DNA of 64,000 bases from NCBI GenBank assembly GCA_963702755.1, contig CAVPDZ010000005.1, positions 1-64,000 on the forward strand, in the 5' to 3' direction. Source of the DNA: JAJPKK01 sp963702755. Lineage in GTDB: Bacteria; Pseudomonadota; Alphaproteobacteria; Rhizobiales; Xanthobacteraceae. Numbering within the stretch: position 1 is the first letter of the stretch; every line of letters starts with the position of its first letter. The position numbers and the translations under genes are program-made. Positions 9,860 to 19,269 of the stretch are shown here, piece after piece. Under the pieces are notes generated by a model. The model was not told the DNA's origin. It did not search any database and saw only the letters and a list, made by a program, of their open reading frames with translations.

Positions 9860-10942
9860 ATGGCTGCATCCTCTATCGATCCTCGCATCGCTTCCGCAAT
9901 CGCCCATTGGGCGCCGCGCTTCGTCGCCAACGGGGTCGCGCTCGCCGACTTCGAGGATGTGACGGGTTCGCTCACGTCATGGGATGATTGGTGCAAGGCA
10001 TGGTCGGCGCGCGCCGCTGTCCATGAAGGCCTCGGACGGACGGCCCTTGCCGCCGGGCACCGCGTCAGCGCGGGCGAGCATCTTCAGCGCGCCGGCGTCT
10101 ACTATCACTTCGCGAAGTTCCTGTTCGTGCACGATGTGCCGCAGATGCGCGCGGCACATCTGAAGGCAGTGGAATGCCGGACGCTCGCGCTGCCGCATCT
10201 CGTGCCGACGGGGGAGCGCGTCGCGATCCCGTTCGAAGGCAAGACGCTCTACGGAATTTTGCGCAAGCCGCTCGGCACCGACCGCCCGCCGGTATTGGTG
10301 ATGGCGTGCGGACTCGACTCCTGCAAAGAGGAGACCGATGCCTACGAGTTGCCGTATCTTGCCCGCGGCATCGCGACCTTGGTGTTCGACGGCCCGGGGC
10401 AGGGGGAAGCAGAATACGATTGGCCGATCCGCGGCAATTACGAGACGGCGGTTTCGGCAGTGGTCGACTATGCGGAAACGCGTCGCGATCTCGACACCGC
10501 GCGGATCGGCCTCTGGGGTGTCAGCCTCGGCGGCTATTATGCGCTCCGCGCTGCCGCCTTCGAGCCGCGGATCAAAGCCTGCATCGCGCTATCGGGTCCA
10601 TTCGATTTCCTCGCCGCTTGGGACAGCCTGCCGGCGTTGACGCGCGAGACATTCCGCGTGCGCAGTCACTGCGCCACGGCGGACGACGCGAAGCGCAATG
10701 CGGCCACGCTGAGCCTTGAGGGCGTTGCGCGCCGCATCACGTGTCCGCTCTACGTCGTCGCCGGCCGCCAGGACCGGGTCGTGCCGTGGGAGCATGCGGA
10801 GCGGCTCGCGCACGAAGCCGGCGGGCCGGTGGAATTGGTGATGATCGAGGATGGCGGGCACGTCGCCAACAATCGCGGCTACCGCTGGCGCCCGCAATCG
10901 GCCGACTGGATGGCGGAGAAGCTCGGCGTCAAAGCTACGTGA
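9860..10942 (+). CDS. Alpha/beta hydrolase, FrsA/dihydropseudooxynicotine-hydrolase type
   Basis: A 360-residue hydrolase with a helical N-terminal extension of about 120 residues before the alpha/beta core. The nucleophile elbow is GVSLGG, the acid lies in AGRQDRVVPW and the histidine in EDGGHVANN. An FDGPGQGE strand matches the 2,6-dihydropseudooxynicotine hydrolase subgroup, which cleaves C-C bonds of beta-diketone-like substrates, and FrsA-like esterases. ATG 9860 is preferred to a TTG at 9833. It stands alone between a divergent GMC gene and a convergent universal stress protein gene. The exact substrate cannot be assigned. Confidence 0.82.
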   Translation: MAASSIDPRIASAIAHWAPRFVANGVALADFEDVTGSLTSWDDWCKAWSARAAVHEGLGRTALAAGHRVSAGEHLQRAGVYYHFAKFLFVHDVPQMRAAHLKAVECRTLALPHLVPTGERVAIPFEGKTLYGILRKPLGTDRPPVLVMACGLDSCKEETDAYELPYLARGIATLVFDGPGQGEAEYDWPIRGNYETAVSAVVDYAETRRDLDTARIGLWGVSLGGYYALRAAAFEPRIKACIALSGPFDFLAAWDSLPALTRETFRVRSHCATADDAKRNAATLSLEGVARRITCPLYVVAGRQDRVVPWEHAERLAHEAGGPVELVMIEDGGHVANNRGYRWRPQSADWMAEKLGVKAT

Positions 10943-10996
10943 GAGTGGCTTCCGTGGAGCGAGACTCCGCCGAGCGACAAAATTCCTGCGCGGCTC

Positions 10997-11491
10997 TCAG
11001 CTCATCGCATCGAGTTCTTCGTCGGTGAGCTGCCCCGGCACGATCGCGATCGGAATTGGAAAGGTGCCTGCGGTCTTGCCGAGGCTCGAGACCAGCGGGC
11101 CCGGCCCTTCGGTATCCACGTCGGCGGCCAGCACCAGCACGGCGATGTCCTCGTCCTCTTCGATCAGCTTGAGGATCTCCTCGTGCGGCTCGCCTTCGCG
11201 GATCACGCATTCCGGCGTAATGCCCGCGATGCCGTTGGAGCGCGCCGCCGCCTTCGCCAACATGGCGTTGGCCTCCTCGTGAGCCTCCGCGCGCATGATG
11301 TCGGCGACGCCGAGCCATTGCTGGCTATGATCGCTGGTTTCGATGATGCGCAGCATGACAACGGAGACGCCGACGCGCGCGGCGCGCCGGCTCGCATAAT
11401 AGACGGCACGGTCGCACTCGGGCGTGTCGTCGACGATCACCAGGAATTTCGCCTTGTGACCGGCCTCGTAGCTGCGTCGCTTACGGCTCAT
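10997..11491 (-). CDS. Universal stress protein (UspA domain)
   Basis: A 164-residue cytoplasmic single Usp domain. The first strand is KFLVIVDDTPECDRAV with the conserved acidic nucleotide-site residue, followed by the helix YYASRRAARVG and the strand VVMLRII. The C-terminal GPLVSSLGKTAGTFPIPIAIVPG replaces the usual ATP-binding G-S-x-G-S pattern only partly, so ATP binding is uncertain. The start is taken at ATG 11491 (MSRKRRSYEAG); the longer reading to 11530 adds an uncharacteristic leader. It follows trpS and murJ on the same strand, an arrangement seen in many Rhizobiales. Confidence 0.85.
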   Translation of the reverse strand: MSRKRRSYEAGHKAKFLVIVDDTPECDRAVYYASRRAARVGVSVVMLRIIETSDHSQQWLGVADIMRAEAHEEANAMLAKAAARSNGIAGITPECVIREGEPHEEILKLIEEDEDIAVLVLAADVDTEGPGPLVSSLGKTAGTFPIPIAIVPGQLTDEELDAMS

Positions 11492-11716
11492 CGCATCTTT
11501 GGAGTCCGATCGAACCGGACCGCGCTCCAATCTCTTCGAATTTGTGCATGATCACGCGCGGGACGTCTGCGATGTTGCAATCGTCCGTGATCATGCGCCA
11601 GAGGGCCGCCGGCGCCCCCGATCCGTGATCGGCGCATTGCGTCACGTATGGTGCCATGACGTGTCGACGGAACACAAGGGAAGCGCGTGGCAAATTTGTC
11701 GGGCGGTCGGCGCCGC

Positions 11717-12751
11717 TCAGCGACGGATCAACCCGACAATGTCCTTGACCGCCTTCATCGTTTCGGCAGCGATCGGCTGCGCGCGCGCGGCGCCGTCGGC
11801 GAGCACGGAATCGATATAGGGCGGATCCGCCATAATTCGCGTCATCTCGGCGGTGATCGGCGCCAGGCGCGCCACTGCAAGATCGGCGAGCGCCGTTTTG
11901 AACGTGGAGAACTGCCCGCCGCCGAATTGCGACAGCACGGCGGCTTTTGGAGTGTCGGCAAGAGCGGCGTAGATGCTGACCAGATTGTCTGCCTCCGGGC
12001 GCGGCTCAAGCCCGGCCTCCTCGGACGGCAGCGGTTCCGGGTCGGTTTTCGCCTTGCGCACCTTCTGGGCGATGGCGTCGGCATCGTCGGTCAGATTGAT
12101 GCGCGAATAGTCGGACGGGTCGGACTTCGACATCTTCTTGGTGCCGTCGCGCAACGACATGACGCGGGTCGCAGGCCCCTGGATCAGCGGCTCGGGCAGT
12201 GGGAAGAACGCAGCATCGAACCCGCCTGCGGTAATCGACGGCGCAAAGTCGTTATTGAACTTCTGCGCAATGTCGCGGGACAGTTCGAGGTGTTGCTTCT
12301 GGTCTTCCCCGACCGGCACGTGAGTTGCGCGATAAACCAGGATGTCGGCGGCCATCAACACGGGATAATCGTAGAGCCCGATCGACGCGTTCTCGCGGTC
12401 CTTGCCGGCCTTCTCCTTGAACTGCGTCATGCGATTGAGCCAGCCGAGCCGCGCGACGCAGTTGAAGACCCAGGTAAGCTCGGCGTGCTCGGCGACCTGG
12501 CTTTGATTGAACACGATGTGGCGCTTCGGATCGATGCCGCAGGCGAGGAATGCGGCCGTGACCTCGCGGATGTTGCGACGCAATTCGGCCGGGTCCTGAC
12601 GCACCGTGATGGCATGGAGATCGACCACGCAATAGATGCAGAAATAGCGCTCTTGCAGCGCGACGAACTTGACGATCGCCCCGAGGTAATTGCCGAGATG
12701 CAAATTGCCGTTCGGCTGGATTCCCGAGAACACCAATTCCTTGAGCGCCAT
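11717..12751 (-). CDS. trpS: Tryptophan-tRNA ligase
   Basis: Class I aminoacyl-tRNA synthetase charging tRNA-Trp in the cytoplasm, 344 residues, normal bacterial length. The HIGH-equivalent is PNGNLHLGN near residues 13-21, the KMSKS loop is at 206-210, and GEDQKQHLELSRDIA is the usual dimer/tRNA segment. ATG 12751 has an AGGA site 7 bases upstream; the in-frame extension to 12838 is rejected because homology begins at MALKELVFSG. It lies between murJ and the universal stress gene on the same strand, likely one transcript. Confidence 0.96.
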   Translation of the reverse strand: MALKELVFSGIQPNGNLHLGNYLGAIVKFVALQERYFCIYCVVDLHAITVRQDPAELRRNIREVTAAFLACGIDPKRHIVFNQSQVAEHAELTWVFNCVARLGWLNRMTQFKEKAGKDRENASIGLYDYPVLMAADILVYRATHVPVGEDQKQHLELSRDIAQKFNNDFAPSITAGGFDAAFFPLPEPLIQGPATRVMSLRDGTKKMSKSDPSDYSRINLTDDADAIAQKVRKAKTDPEPLPSEEAGLEPRPEADNLVSIYAALADTPKAAVLSQFGGGQFSTFKTALADLAVARLAPITAEMTRIMADPPYIDSVLADGAARAQPIAAETMKAVKDIVGLIRR

Positions 12752-12865
12752 TGCAGTTCCTTCGCGCTGATCCTGAAAAGCTGCGGACTTTTCCAGCGAT
12801 GTCATGCGCCTATGTGCTGGGCCGTGAATGCCACGCATCGGCGCCGGCAGGCAAGAGGCCCGTGC

Positions 12866-14419
12866 TCAAAAGCGCGCGCGAAATGCCTTCACCAGCATCC
12901 CAACCGACGTGACGCGCAGCGCCTGCAGGGCGAGAAGATAGACCGCGAGCCCCAACGTGACGAGAATCAAGAGGGTTGCGATCCGCGCGGCGGACGAGCC
13001 CGTGATGTCGAACAGCGATGCGAGAAGTGCGTCGCCGCCGACCAGGATCATTCCCATGATCACCGTCGCGAATATGATCCGCGGCAAGCGTCGCCAGGCG
13101 TCGGTCTCGATGTCGAGCCACGTCCGGCGCCACAGGATGATGGCGAGCAGGGTTGCTCCGACCCAGCCGGACAGCGCGATCGCGGCCGCAATCCCGACGT
13201 GGCCGTAGTGCGGAAACAGTGCGAACGAAGCAACAATCGCTACGGTGAGCCCGCATAGCGCCGTTATCATGGGCGTGCGGGTGTCTTCGTGGGCGAATGA
13301 GATGGCGCCAAGTACCTTTTCGAGGGAATGACCGGGCAGGCCGGCGGAAATTGCCGCAAGCGCTGCCGCCACCATCGCGGTGTCGCGCGGCGAGAAGGCC
13401 CCACGCTGGAACAATCCGCCGGCGATCGCGTCCGACAGTTCGGCGAACGCGACCGCGGACGGCAACGACAAGGCAAGCGCGATCTCGAACGCGCGCGACT
13501 GGGCGCCGGCCGCCTGGTCGCGACCGCTGCGCAGGCCTGCGGCAATGGCCGGGACCAGCACCGATGAAATGGCGATCGAGATGACGCCGAGTGGGAGTTC
13601 GTAGAGCCGATTGGCATAGTAGAGCCACGACACGGCAGCTTGCGAGGACGACGCCACCATCGCACCGGCCATCAGCTTCAGCTGCGGAATGCCGCCCGCG
13701 ACGACGCCAGGTATGGCCAGCATGAAGAACTGGCGCACCGATGGCGTGAGGTGCATCGATAACCGGCGAGGGTGGCCCGGTCGACGCAGCCAGGCAGCGC
13801 CGACGGCGATCAGCTGTGCGGCACCGGCGAGCGCCATCGCGCCCGCCAGTATGGCTGCAGTCCGTACGGTTGCGACTGCGCCGGTCGCGATCAGTGCGAA
13901 CACGACCGCAACCAGGACGCCGTTGAAGACAACCAAGCCGAAGGCTGCTGCTGCGACGCGGTTCTCGGCGTTCAACGCCGACGCCGCGACGGCGACAACT
14001 CCGGAGATTGCGACATACGGCACCGCGAGACGCACGAAGAGTACGGCAAGCGGAAATCGCTCGCCTTGGAAACCGGGCGCCAGGAGATGCACGATCGTCG
14101 GCGCGAAGATGGCGCACAGCAGCGCAACGACAGTCAGCGAGACGGCCATCGTGCCGAGTACGCGTTCGGTGAATTTTCGCGCCTCGACCGCGCCGTTCTC
14201 TTCGCAAATCCGCATCGACATCGGCACGAACGCGGAATTAAGCGCGCCCTCCGCGAGCAGTCGCCGAAACAGATTCGGAATCTGGAGCGCTGCGAAGTAA
14301 GCATCGGACAAGACGCCTGCTCCGAGCACCGCGGCGACGCCGGCGTCGCGAAGAAAACCGAGGACGCGCGACGTGAGCGTCGCGGCGCCGACGGTCGTGA
14401 CGTCGCGCGTGATCGACAT
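12866..14419 (-). CDS. murJ: Lipid II flippase MurJ
   Basis: A 517-residue polytopic inner-membrane protein of the MOP superfamily that flips undecaprenyl-linked peptidoglycan precursor. The start MSITRDVTTVGAATLTSRVLGFLRD is typical of alphaproteobacterial MurJ/MviN, including the conserved first helix, and is followed by LAEGALNSAFVP. About 14 hydrophobic segments follow. GGAGG lies 7 bases before ATG 14419, so the 44-codon upstream extension is rejected. trpS lies 114 bases downstream on the same strand. An antisense-strand shadow reading exists but has no protein character. Confidence 0.96.
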   Translation of the reverse strand: MSITRDVTTVGAATLTSRVLGFLRDAGVAAVLGAGVLSDAYFAALQIPNLFRRLLAEGALNSAFVPMSMRICEENGAVEARKFTERVLGTMAVSLTVVALLCAIFAPTIVHLLAPGFQGERFPLAVLFVRLAVPYVAISGVVAVAASALNAENRVAAAAFGLVVFNGVLVAVVFALIATGAVATVRTAAILAGAMALAGAAQLIAVGAAWLRRPGHPRRLSMHLTPSVRQFFMLAIPGVVAGGIPQLKLMAGAMVASSSQAAVSWLYYANRLYELPLGVISIAISSVLVPAIAAGLRSGRDQAAGAQSRAFEIALALSLPSAVAFAELSDAIAGGLFQRGAFSPRDTAMVAAALAAISAGLPGHSLEKVLGAISFAHEDTRTPMITALCGLTVAIVASFALFPHYGHVGIAAAIALSGWVGATLLAIILWRRTWLDIETDAWRRLPRIIFATVIMGMILVGGDALLASLFDITGSSAARIATLLILVTLGLAVYLLALQALRVTSVGMLVKAFRARF

Positions 14420-14555
14420 TACTGGGCCTCCGCTCGCGATCTTAGCCGAGCGATGCCGGAACCGGTTGATTTCAGCGAAAAACGATGGGCAGCACCCCGA
14501 CGCCGGGCCCTTAGACCAATTGCTGAGATGTCGGCGATCGAGGCTTTGCATGTGG

Positions 14556-14568
14556 TTGAATAATTCAA
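14556..14568. promoter_or_regulatory. Palindrome TTGAATAATTCAA, possible operator
   Basis: A perfect 5-base inverted pair around TAA in an AT-rich patch 47 bases before the start of the GlcG-like gene at 14615, and in the divergent gap with murJ. It could be a dimeric regulator site or promoter-proximal element. No factor can be named. Confidence 0.35.
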
Positions 14569-14614
14569 TACCAATTTATCGGTTGCCGATCTTCGACGAC
14601 GAAATGGTGAGTTC

Positions 14615-15040
14615 ATGGCCGATACCGTTGCCTCTCTGAAGTTGACATGCGAAGGCGCGATGAAAATCCTTCACGCTGCGATGGCGAAAGCGACCGAGAT
14701 GGGCGTTCCGCAGTGTATCTCCGTCGTCGATTCAGGCGGTCATCTGCTCGCCTTCGTGCGGATGGACGGTGCTTTTTCGCAGTCCGTCGATACGTCCCTG
14801 ATGAAGGCCAAAACTGCCGCATCTTATGGAAAGCCCACCGGGGGTATCGCGGCCGGCATCGATATCAAGCTCGCGATCGCAACCCGGGGCAAACGGATCA
14901 ATTTGCCGGGCGGGCTTCCGATTATCGTGGATGGCCATGTGATCGGCGGAATCGGCGTTGGCTCCGGTAGCAGCGAAGACGATCGCGTCGTGGCCAGCGC
15001 GGCGCTCGGCGCATTGGTTGGTGCCCGCCGCTTCGACTAG
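14615..15040 (+). CDS. GlcG/HbpS-like (DUF336) haem-binding family protein
   Basis: A 141-residue single domain of the Haem_degrading/GlcG/PduO C-terminal family. Conserved features are the VPQCISVVDSGGHLLAFVRMDGA strand pair (split here as VVDSGGHLLAF and RMDGA), the DTSLMKAKTAAS helix, and the terminal GGIGVGSGSSEDD loop. Members bind haem or cobalamin-like ligands or act as accessory proteins of glycolate oxidase and diol utilisation; the biochemical role here is unknown. There is no signal peptide. It stands alone, divergent from murJ, with a palindrome upstream. Confidence 0.85.
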   Translation: MADTVASLKLTCEGAMKILHAAMAKATEMGVPQCISVVDSGGHLLAFVRMDGAFSQSVDTSLMKAKTAASYGKPTGGIAAGIDIKLAIATRGKRINLPGGLPIIVDGHVIGGIGVGSGSSEDDRVVASAALGALVGARRFD

Positions 15041-15225
15041 TCGCCTGCCCACAAGCGCACCAATGCCCCGGAATGATGCAGTTGGCGCCGGCGCGGATTG
15101 CCACGATTCATGCCGCAAATGTGATGCCTTGGACGCCAAAGTAGCGTAATCTCCATGTCGTGATCTCTATGCTAGATCGCAAGATAGGGCTGCCACCCCA
15201 GCCTTGACCATTATGGGAGGATTGC

Positions 15226-16786
15226 ATGAAGCAATACGCTTGGATGCTACCCGCTGCGTTGCTCGCGGCGGGTAGCTTTGTTCAGCCGGCATCGGCGCAG
15301 AGTCCGGCCGATCTCGTGAAGCAGAGCGTCGAGGCCCTGGGCGGCGCCGATGCGCTGCGCGCTATCAAAACGCTTGTCATGAAAGTGGATGTCAAACATT
15401 GGGAACCGGGACAATCTAACAGCGTCAACGGCGAAGTCGCGCTTCCTCGGTGATTCCAAGCTCACGATCAGCGTGGATTTTTCGAACAAGGATGGGACCC
15501 TCGTTCGCTACGACTGGGATCGCGACATGAAGTACCCAGCCGTCGAAAAGCTTAAATACAGTGAGATCAGGCATCCCACCTTCGGCGCTGTGATCAACGA
15601 CAAGGGTGAGTTCACGCCCATGTCTGGCATCCGGCTGGCCGCGAATTTGCGTGAAGCTCTTCGTGGGTCGGCCGAGGCGATGCTCTACGCTTTGGACGAT
15701 CCGCAGAACGTGTCGGCAATTCGAGACCAGAAGCTCGGCAACGAAACCTTGCCGGCAGTCGTCTACACGAGCGGACCGAACAAATACATCATCATGTTCG
15801 ACCGTGCCACCAAGTTGCCGGCGGCCGTGCGCACGCACGATGAGGATAACATTTACGGCGATTCCAACTACGACATGATCTTGAGCGACTGGAAAACCAT
15901 CAACGGCGTCAAGTTTGCGATGACGCGTTCGTTCAAGCTGGCGAACATGGAAATCCAGCGGATGACCTACACCGATATCACGGTCAATCCGACGCTTCCT
16001 GCCTCGACTTTCGCCGTACCCGACGCGGTCAAAGCTTCGGCGAAGACAGCGGCGACCACGAACGTACCGTATCAGTGGGTGATCCGGCGCCTCTTCCTCG
16101 GCCGCTTCACTGACAGCGACGCCGTCTACTTCCCGCCGGGCGGCAGCTTCAAGCTCGTTGAACTCGGACCCAACGTGCAGATGGTTCAGGGCGGCGGCGC
16201 CAACAATCTCATCATCAACATGAAAGACGGTCTCGTGGTGGTCGACGCGCCGACCGACGAGGGACAGTCGAAGTGGGTCATCAACGCGGCCAAGGCCAAG
16301 TATCCGGGCAAGCCGATCAAGACCCTCATCCTCACCCATCATCACATGGACCACACCGGCGGCATGCGTGCCTTTGTGGCCGAGGGTGCGAACGTCATCG
16401 TTCCGGCTCCCGACAAGGCCTACTTCGAACACGTGATCACGGCCTCGCATGCGCTTGAGCCGGATGCCGAGCAGAAGGCCATGAAGCCGGGGAACGTGCA
16501 GGATGTGAAGGACACGATGACGCTCAAGGACGATACGGTCCAGATCGACCTCTTCAACATCCCGAACCCGCACGTCGAGGGCATGCTGATCGTCCATCTG
16601 CCCAAGGAAAATATTGTCTGGGTGACGGACCTTGTTTCGCCGCGCGGTCCGGTCGGCCGCAATCCGGGAACGGTTTCGGTCGGCGAGGCATTGCGTAAGC
16701 ACAACATCACCGGTGCAACGATCGCCGGCGGTCACGGCACGACCGTGAAGCAGGCGGATATCGCTCCGGCGCTCGCGACGAACTAA
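15226..16786 (+). CDS. Secreted metallo-beta-lactamase-fold hydrolase, frameshifted
   Basis: About 520 residues when repaired. MKQYAWMLPAALLAAGSF is a signal peptide (cleavage after ASAQ), preceded by GGGAGG. The first frame stops at 15453; from about 15445 the neighbouring frame continues with FLGDSKLTISVDFSNKDG. An N-terminal lipoprotein-like beta domain of about 270 residues leads to the MBL core with HHHMDH (metal site), then PNPHVEGMLIVHLP and GGHGTTV (further metal His). The reaction is unknown; relatives hydrolyse lactones, sulfate esters or beta-lactams. A strong terminator follows at 16807. It is probably one intact gene with an indel in a GCGC run. Confidence 0.75.
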
Positions 16787-16806
16787 GTCGCCGTACTGAA
16801 AAAATG

Positions 16807-16841
16807 CAGCGCCCGGCACGTCAGCCGGGCGCTGTTTTTAT
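16807..16841 (+). terminator. Rho-independent terminator
   Basis: An 11-base perfect stem (CAGCGCCCGGC and its complement), a 6-base loop and a T-rich tail TTTTTATT, starting 21 bases after the stop of the metallo-beta-lactamase gene. This is the clearest intrinsic terminator in the window. Confidence 0.93.
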
Positions 16842-17088
16842 TGGGCAACCGCTGACCGATCCGCACGAGCGCGGCGCAGCGCTGATCGCGATGATACAAG
16901 CCTGGTGGTGCTGCGTCGGATCGGGCCACGGGCGGGCACGGGCGGGCGAAAAAATCCAGCCGCGACCACCTTTACGACCTATTGTCGGAAGCCCGAAACC
17001 TGCCGCAGGATGAAGGACAGACGATTTGACAAGATCATCGCCACGCCGACGATCTGACCATCGTGGCGAGGATTGGGTCGGGGGTGAC

Positions 17089-17916
17089 ATGTCCGCTTCC
17101 TTTTCCGGCAACTATCCGATCGAGCGCCGCGCTGGCGAGATCGAGCGCCTGCGCGTTCAAAGCGCGGCGATGGCGCCATATGCAGCGGAGATGCTGGATC
17201 TGATTGGCGTCGCGCCGGGCTGGTCGTGTCTCGACATTGGATGCGGGCCCGGCGGCATTACCAGCCTGATGAGCGAGCGCGTCGGCACGACGGGACGCGT
17301 CGTCGGCATCGACATGGACGCCGAATTCCTCGATCTCGCGCGCACTGCAGCGCCTGCGAATGTCGAATTTCGTCAGGGCGATGCCTATCAGGCGAATTTG
17401 CCGGCCGCGAGCTTCGATCTCGTCCACATGCGGTTCGTGGCAAGCACGGCGGGAGATCCCGAGCGCTTGCTTGCCGAAGCGATCAGGCTTGCCCGTCCCG
17501 GCGGCGTCGTCGCGCTTGAAGAACCTGACGCGGCTATGCTCGATTGTTACCCGCCGCATCCCGCCTTTGACCGGTTGAAGGCCGCCCTCATCGGCGCGTT
17601 CAAGGCGGTTGGCGCCGACTTGCAGCTTGCGAAGCGCCTCTATGCACTCGCCCTGAAGGCGGGGCTCAAGGACGTTGAGTACCGGCCCTTTCTCGTCGGC
17701 ATCCGCTCGGTCGATCCTTTGGTGGACTATCTGCCATCAACCGTCGAATCGTTGCGCGGCACGATCATCAAGTTCGGATTGCTGTCCGAAGCCGAATTTC
17801 CCGACGTTGTGGCCGCGTGCCGCAGCCATTTGCGCAATCCGGAGGTATCATTCACCCTTTATTCGGTCGCGCGCGTCTGGGGACGAACATCGAGCGCAAA
17901 AATCGGCGCGGCGTAG
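17089..17916 (+). CDS. Class I SAM-dependent methyltransferase
   Basis: 275 residues with a Rossmann-type methyltransferase core. Motif I is LDIGCGPGG at about 48-56, motif II VVGIDMDAEFL, then VEFRQGDAY and SFDLVHMRFV with post-motif LARPGGVVALEE. It resembles UbiE/COQ5-like enzymes with an extra C-terminal helical region. The substrate is unknown. ATG 17089 is chosen because homology starts at about MSASFSGNYP, after a G-rich weak ribosome site; an upstream in-frame reading adds 21 basic residues. It stands alone between the terminator at 16807 and the PfkB kinase. Confidence 0.85.
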   Translation: MSASFSGNYPIERRAGEIERLRVQSAAMAPYAAEMLDLIGVAPGWSCLDIGCGPGGITSLMSERVGTTGRVVGIDMDAEFLDLARTAAPANVEFRQGDAYQANLPAASFDLVHMRFVASTAGDPERLLAEAIRLARPGGVVALEEPDAAMLDCYPPHPAFDRLKAALIGAFKAVGADLQLAKRLYALALKAGLKDVEYRPFLVGIRSVDPLVDYLPSTVESLRGTIIKFGLLSEAEFPDVVAACRSHLRNPEVSFTLYSVARVWGRTSSAKIGAA

Positions 17917-17969
17917 GACGGTGCCCAACACCATGCCTTTGGCGTGATGCCCTTGGAAATTAGTCGACG

Positions 17970-17997
17970 TTGCAACGCGGCTTCGGCCCGCTATATT
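17970..17997 (+). promoter_or_regulatory. Sigma-70-like promoter for the PfkB kinase gene
   Basis: TTGCAA at 17970-17975 and TATATT at 17992-17997 with a 16-base spacer, 54 bases before the kinase start. Good matches to both consensus hexamers in otherwise GC-rich DNA. Predicted only by inspection. Confidence 0.5.
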
Positions 17998-18051
17998 GCG
18001 CCGCCTTTGTGCAACTAAATCGCCAACACAAACAGCTGCTTTGAGTACCTT

Positions 18052-19053
18052 ATGACTGATGTCCGCTACGATGTACTAGGTCTCGGCAACGCAATCGTCG
18101 ACGTCATCGGTCGCACCACCGAGGATTTTCTCGATCAGCATGGCATGCGCAAAGGGTCGATGTCCCTGATCGACGAGGCGCGCGCCGCGCAGATCTACGA
18201 CGCCATGGGTCCGGCGACGGAAATTTCCGGCGGGTCTGCCGCCAATACGATTGTCGGTGTCGCGGGGTTCGGCGCGCGTGCGGCATTCGTCGGTCGCGTC
18301 AAGAATGACGGACTCGGCAAGGTCTTTGCCCATGACATCCGCGCGGCCGGGGTTGATTTCCACACCCCGCCATCGCCGGACGGGCCCTCGACCGGGCGGT
18401 GCTACGTGCTGGTGACGCCCGACGGCGAGCGCACGATGAACACGTACCTTGGGGCGGCACAGAACCTCAATCCCCACGACATCAATCCCGGAACAGTTGC
18501 GGCCGCAGCCATCATCTATCTTGAGGGGTACCTCTGGGATCCCGTCCACGCCAAGGATGCCTTCATCAAGGCCGCGACGATCGCTCATCAGTCCAAGCGC
18601 CTTGTCGCGCTGACGTTGTCCAACTCGTTTTGCGTCAGCCGGTGGCGAGACGAGTTTCTGCATCTCATTCGGTCCGGGACCGTCGATCTTCTGTTTGCCA
18701 ACGAGGCCGAACTCTTGAGCCTCTACCGCACGACCGATTTCGATGCGGGGATCGCGGCCCTGCGCAAGGATTCCAAGCATGCAGTGGTGACGCGCAGCGC
18801 CAAGGGCTGTGTCGTTATCGATGGCGACAATGCTCTTCCGGCGCCGGCATGCCGGGTCGAACGCGTGGTCGATACCACCGGGGCGGGTGATTTGTTCGCC
18901 GCCGGATTCTTATTCGGGGTGGCTCGCGGCCTTGGAAATGAAAAGGCGGCGCGGCTGGGTGCGCTCGGGGCGGCCGAGATCATTTCTCATCTCGGCGCCC
19001 GGCCGGACACCTCGCTGAGGATGCTCGCCAAGGAGAACGGGCTTCTCGCCTGA
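18052..19053 (+). CDS. PfkB-family kinase, probable adenosine/nucleoside kinase
   Basis: 333 residues, ribokinase fold. N-terminal YDVLGLGNAIVDVIG is the PfkB lid strand, SGGSAANTIVGVAGFG matches PfkB signature 1, and DTTGAGDLFAAGF at 274-286 is signature 2, with Asp280 as catalytic base and the GAGD anion hole. The arrangement and the NAIVD motif match alphaproteobacterial proteins annotated as adenosine kinase. It would phosphorylate a nucleoside or sugar with ATP in the cytoplasm. The substrate assignment is by family resemblance. A good promoter lies upstream at 17970. Confidence 0.88.
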   Translation: MTDVRYDVLGLGNAIVDVIGRTTEDFLDQHGMRKGSMSLIDEARAAQIYDAMGPATEISGGSAANTIVGVAGFGARAAFVGRVKNDGLGKVFAHDIRAAGVDFHTPPSPDGPSTGRCYVLVTPDGERTMNTYLGAAQNLNPHDINPGTVAAAAIIYLEGYLWDPVHAKDAFIKAATIAHQSKRLVALTLSNSFCVSRWRDEFLHLIRSGTVDLLFANEAELLSLYRTTDFDAGIAALRKDSKHAVVTRSAKGCVVIDGDNALPAPACRVERVVDTTGAGDLFAAGFLFGVARGLGNEKAARLGALGAAEIISHLGARPDTSLRMLAKENGLLA

Positions 19054-19123
19054 TTGGGCGAGGCCTCGCTCGACGGAATTTTCTTAAATTTTGGATAGCT
19101 GGCGCCGGCGCACGCGTCGGTAA

Positions 19124-19157
19124 ACCATTTGGTAACGGAGAGTACTTACCAATTGGT
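19124..19157. repeat. Imperfect inverted repeat, possible operator
   Basis: Two 12-base arms, ACCATTTGGTAA and TTACCAATTGGT, with one mismatch and a 10-base spacer, in an AT-rich patch 113 bases before the membrane coiled-coil gene at 19270. It could bind a dimeric regulator or form a hairpin. There is no T-run, so it is not a standard terminator. Confidence 0.45.
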
Positions 19158-19269
19158 GAAGTTCCGGACGATGTAAATCGCGTGCATCAAGCTCCGGTGG
19201 GCTTTCAGCCATTTTTTCCGCAACGCGCTGCATTGGCTGCGGCGGAAAATGTCATCGCGGGAGCAATCC

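Noticed and set aside
12810..14207. 465-codon open frame on the same strand as murJ in another frame
   Set aside because: Arg-rich translation overlapping murJ completely; murJ has strong homology and a ribosome site.
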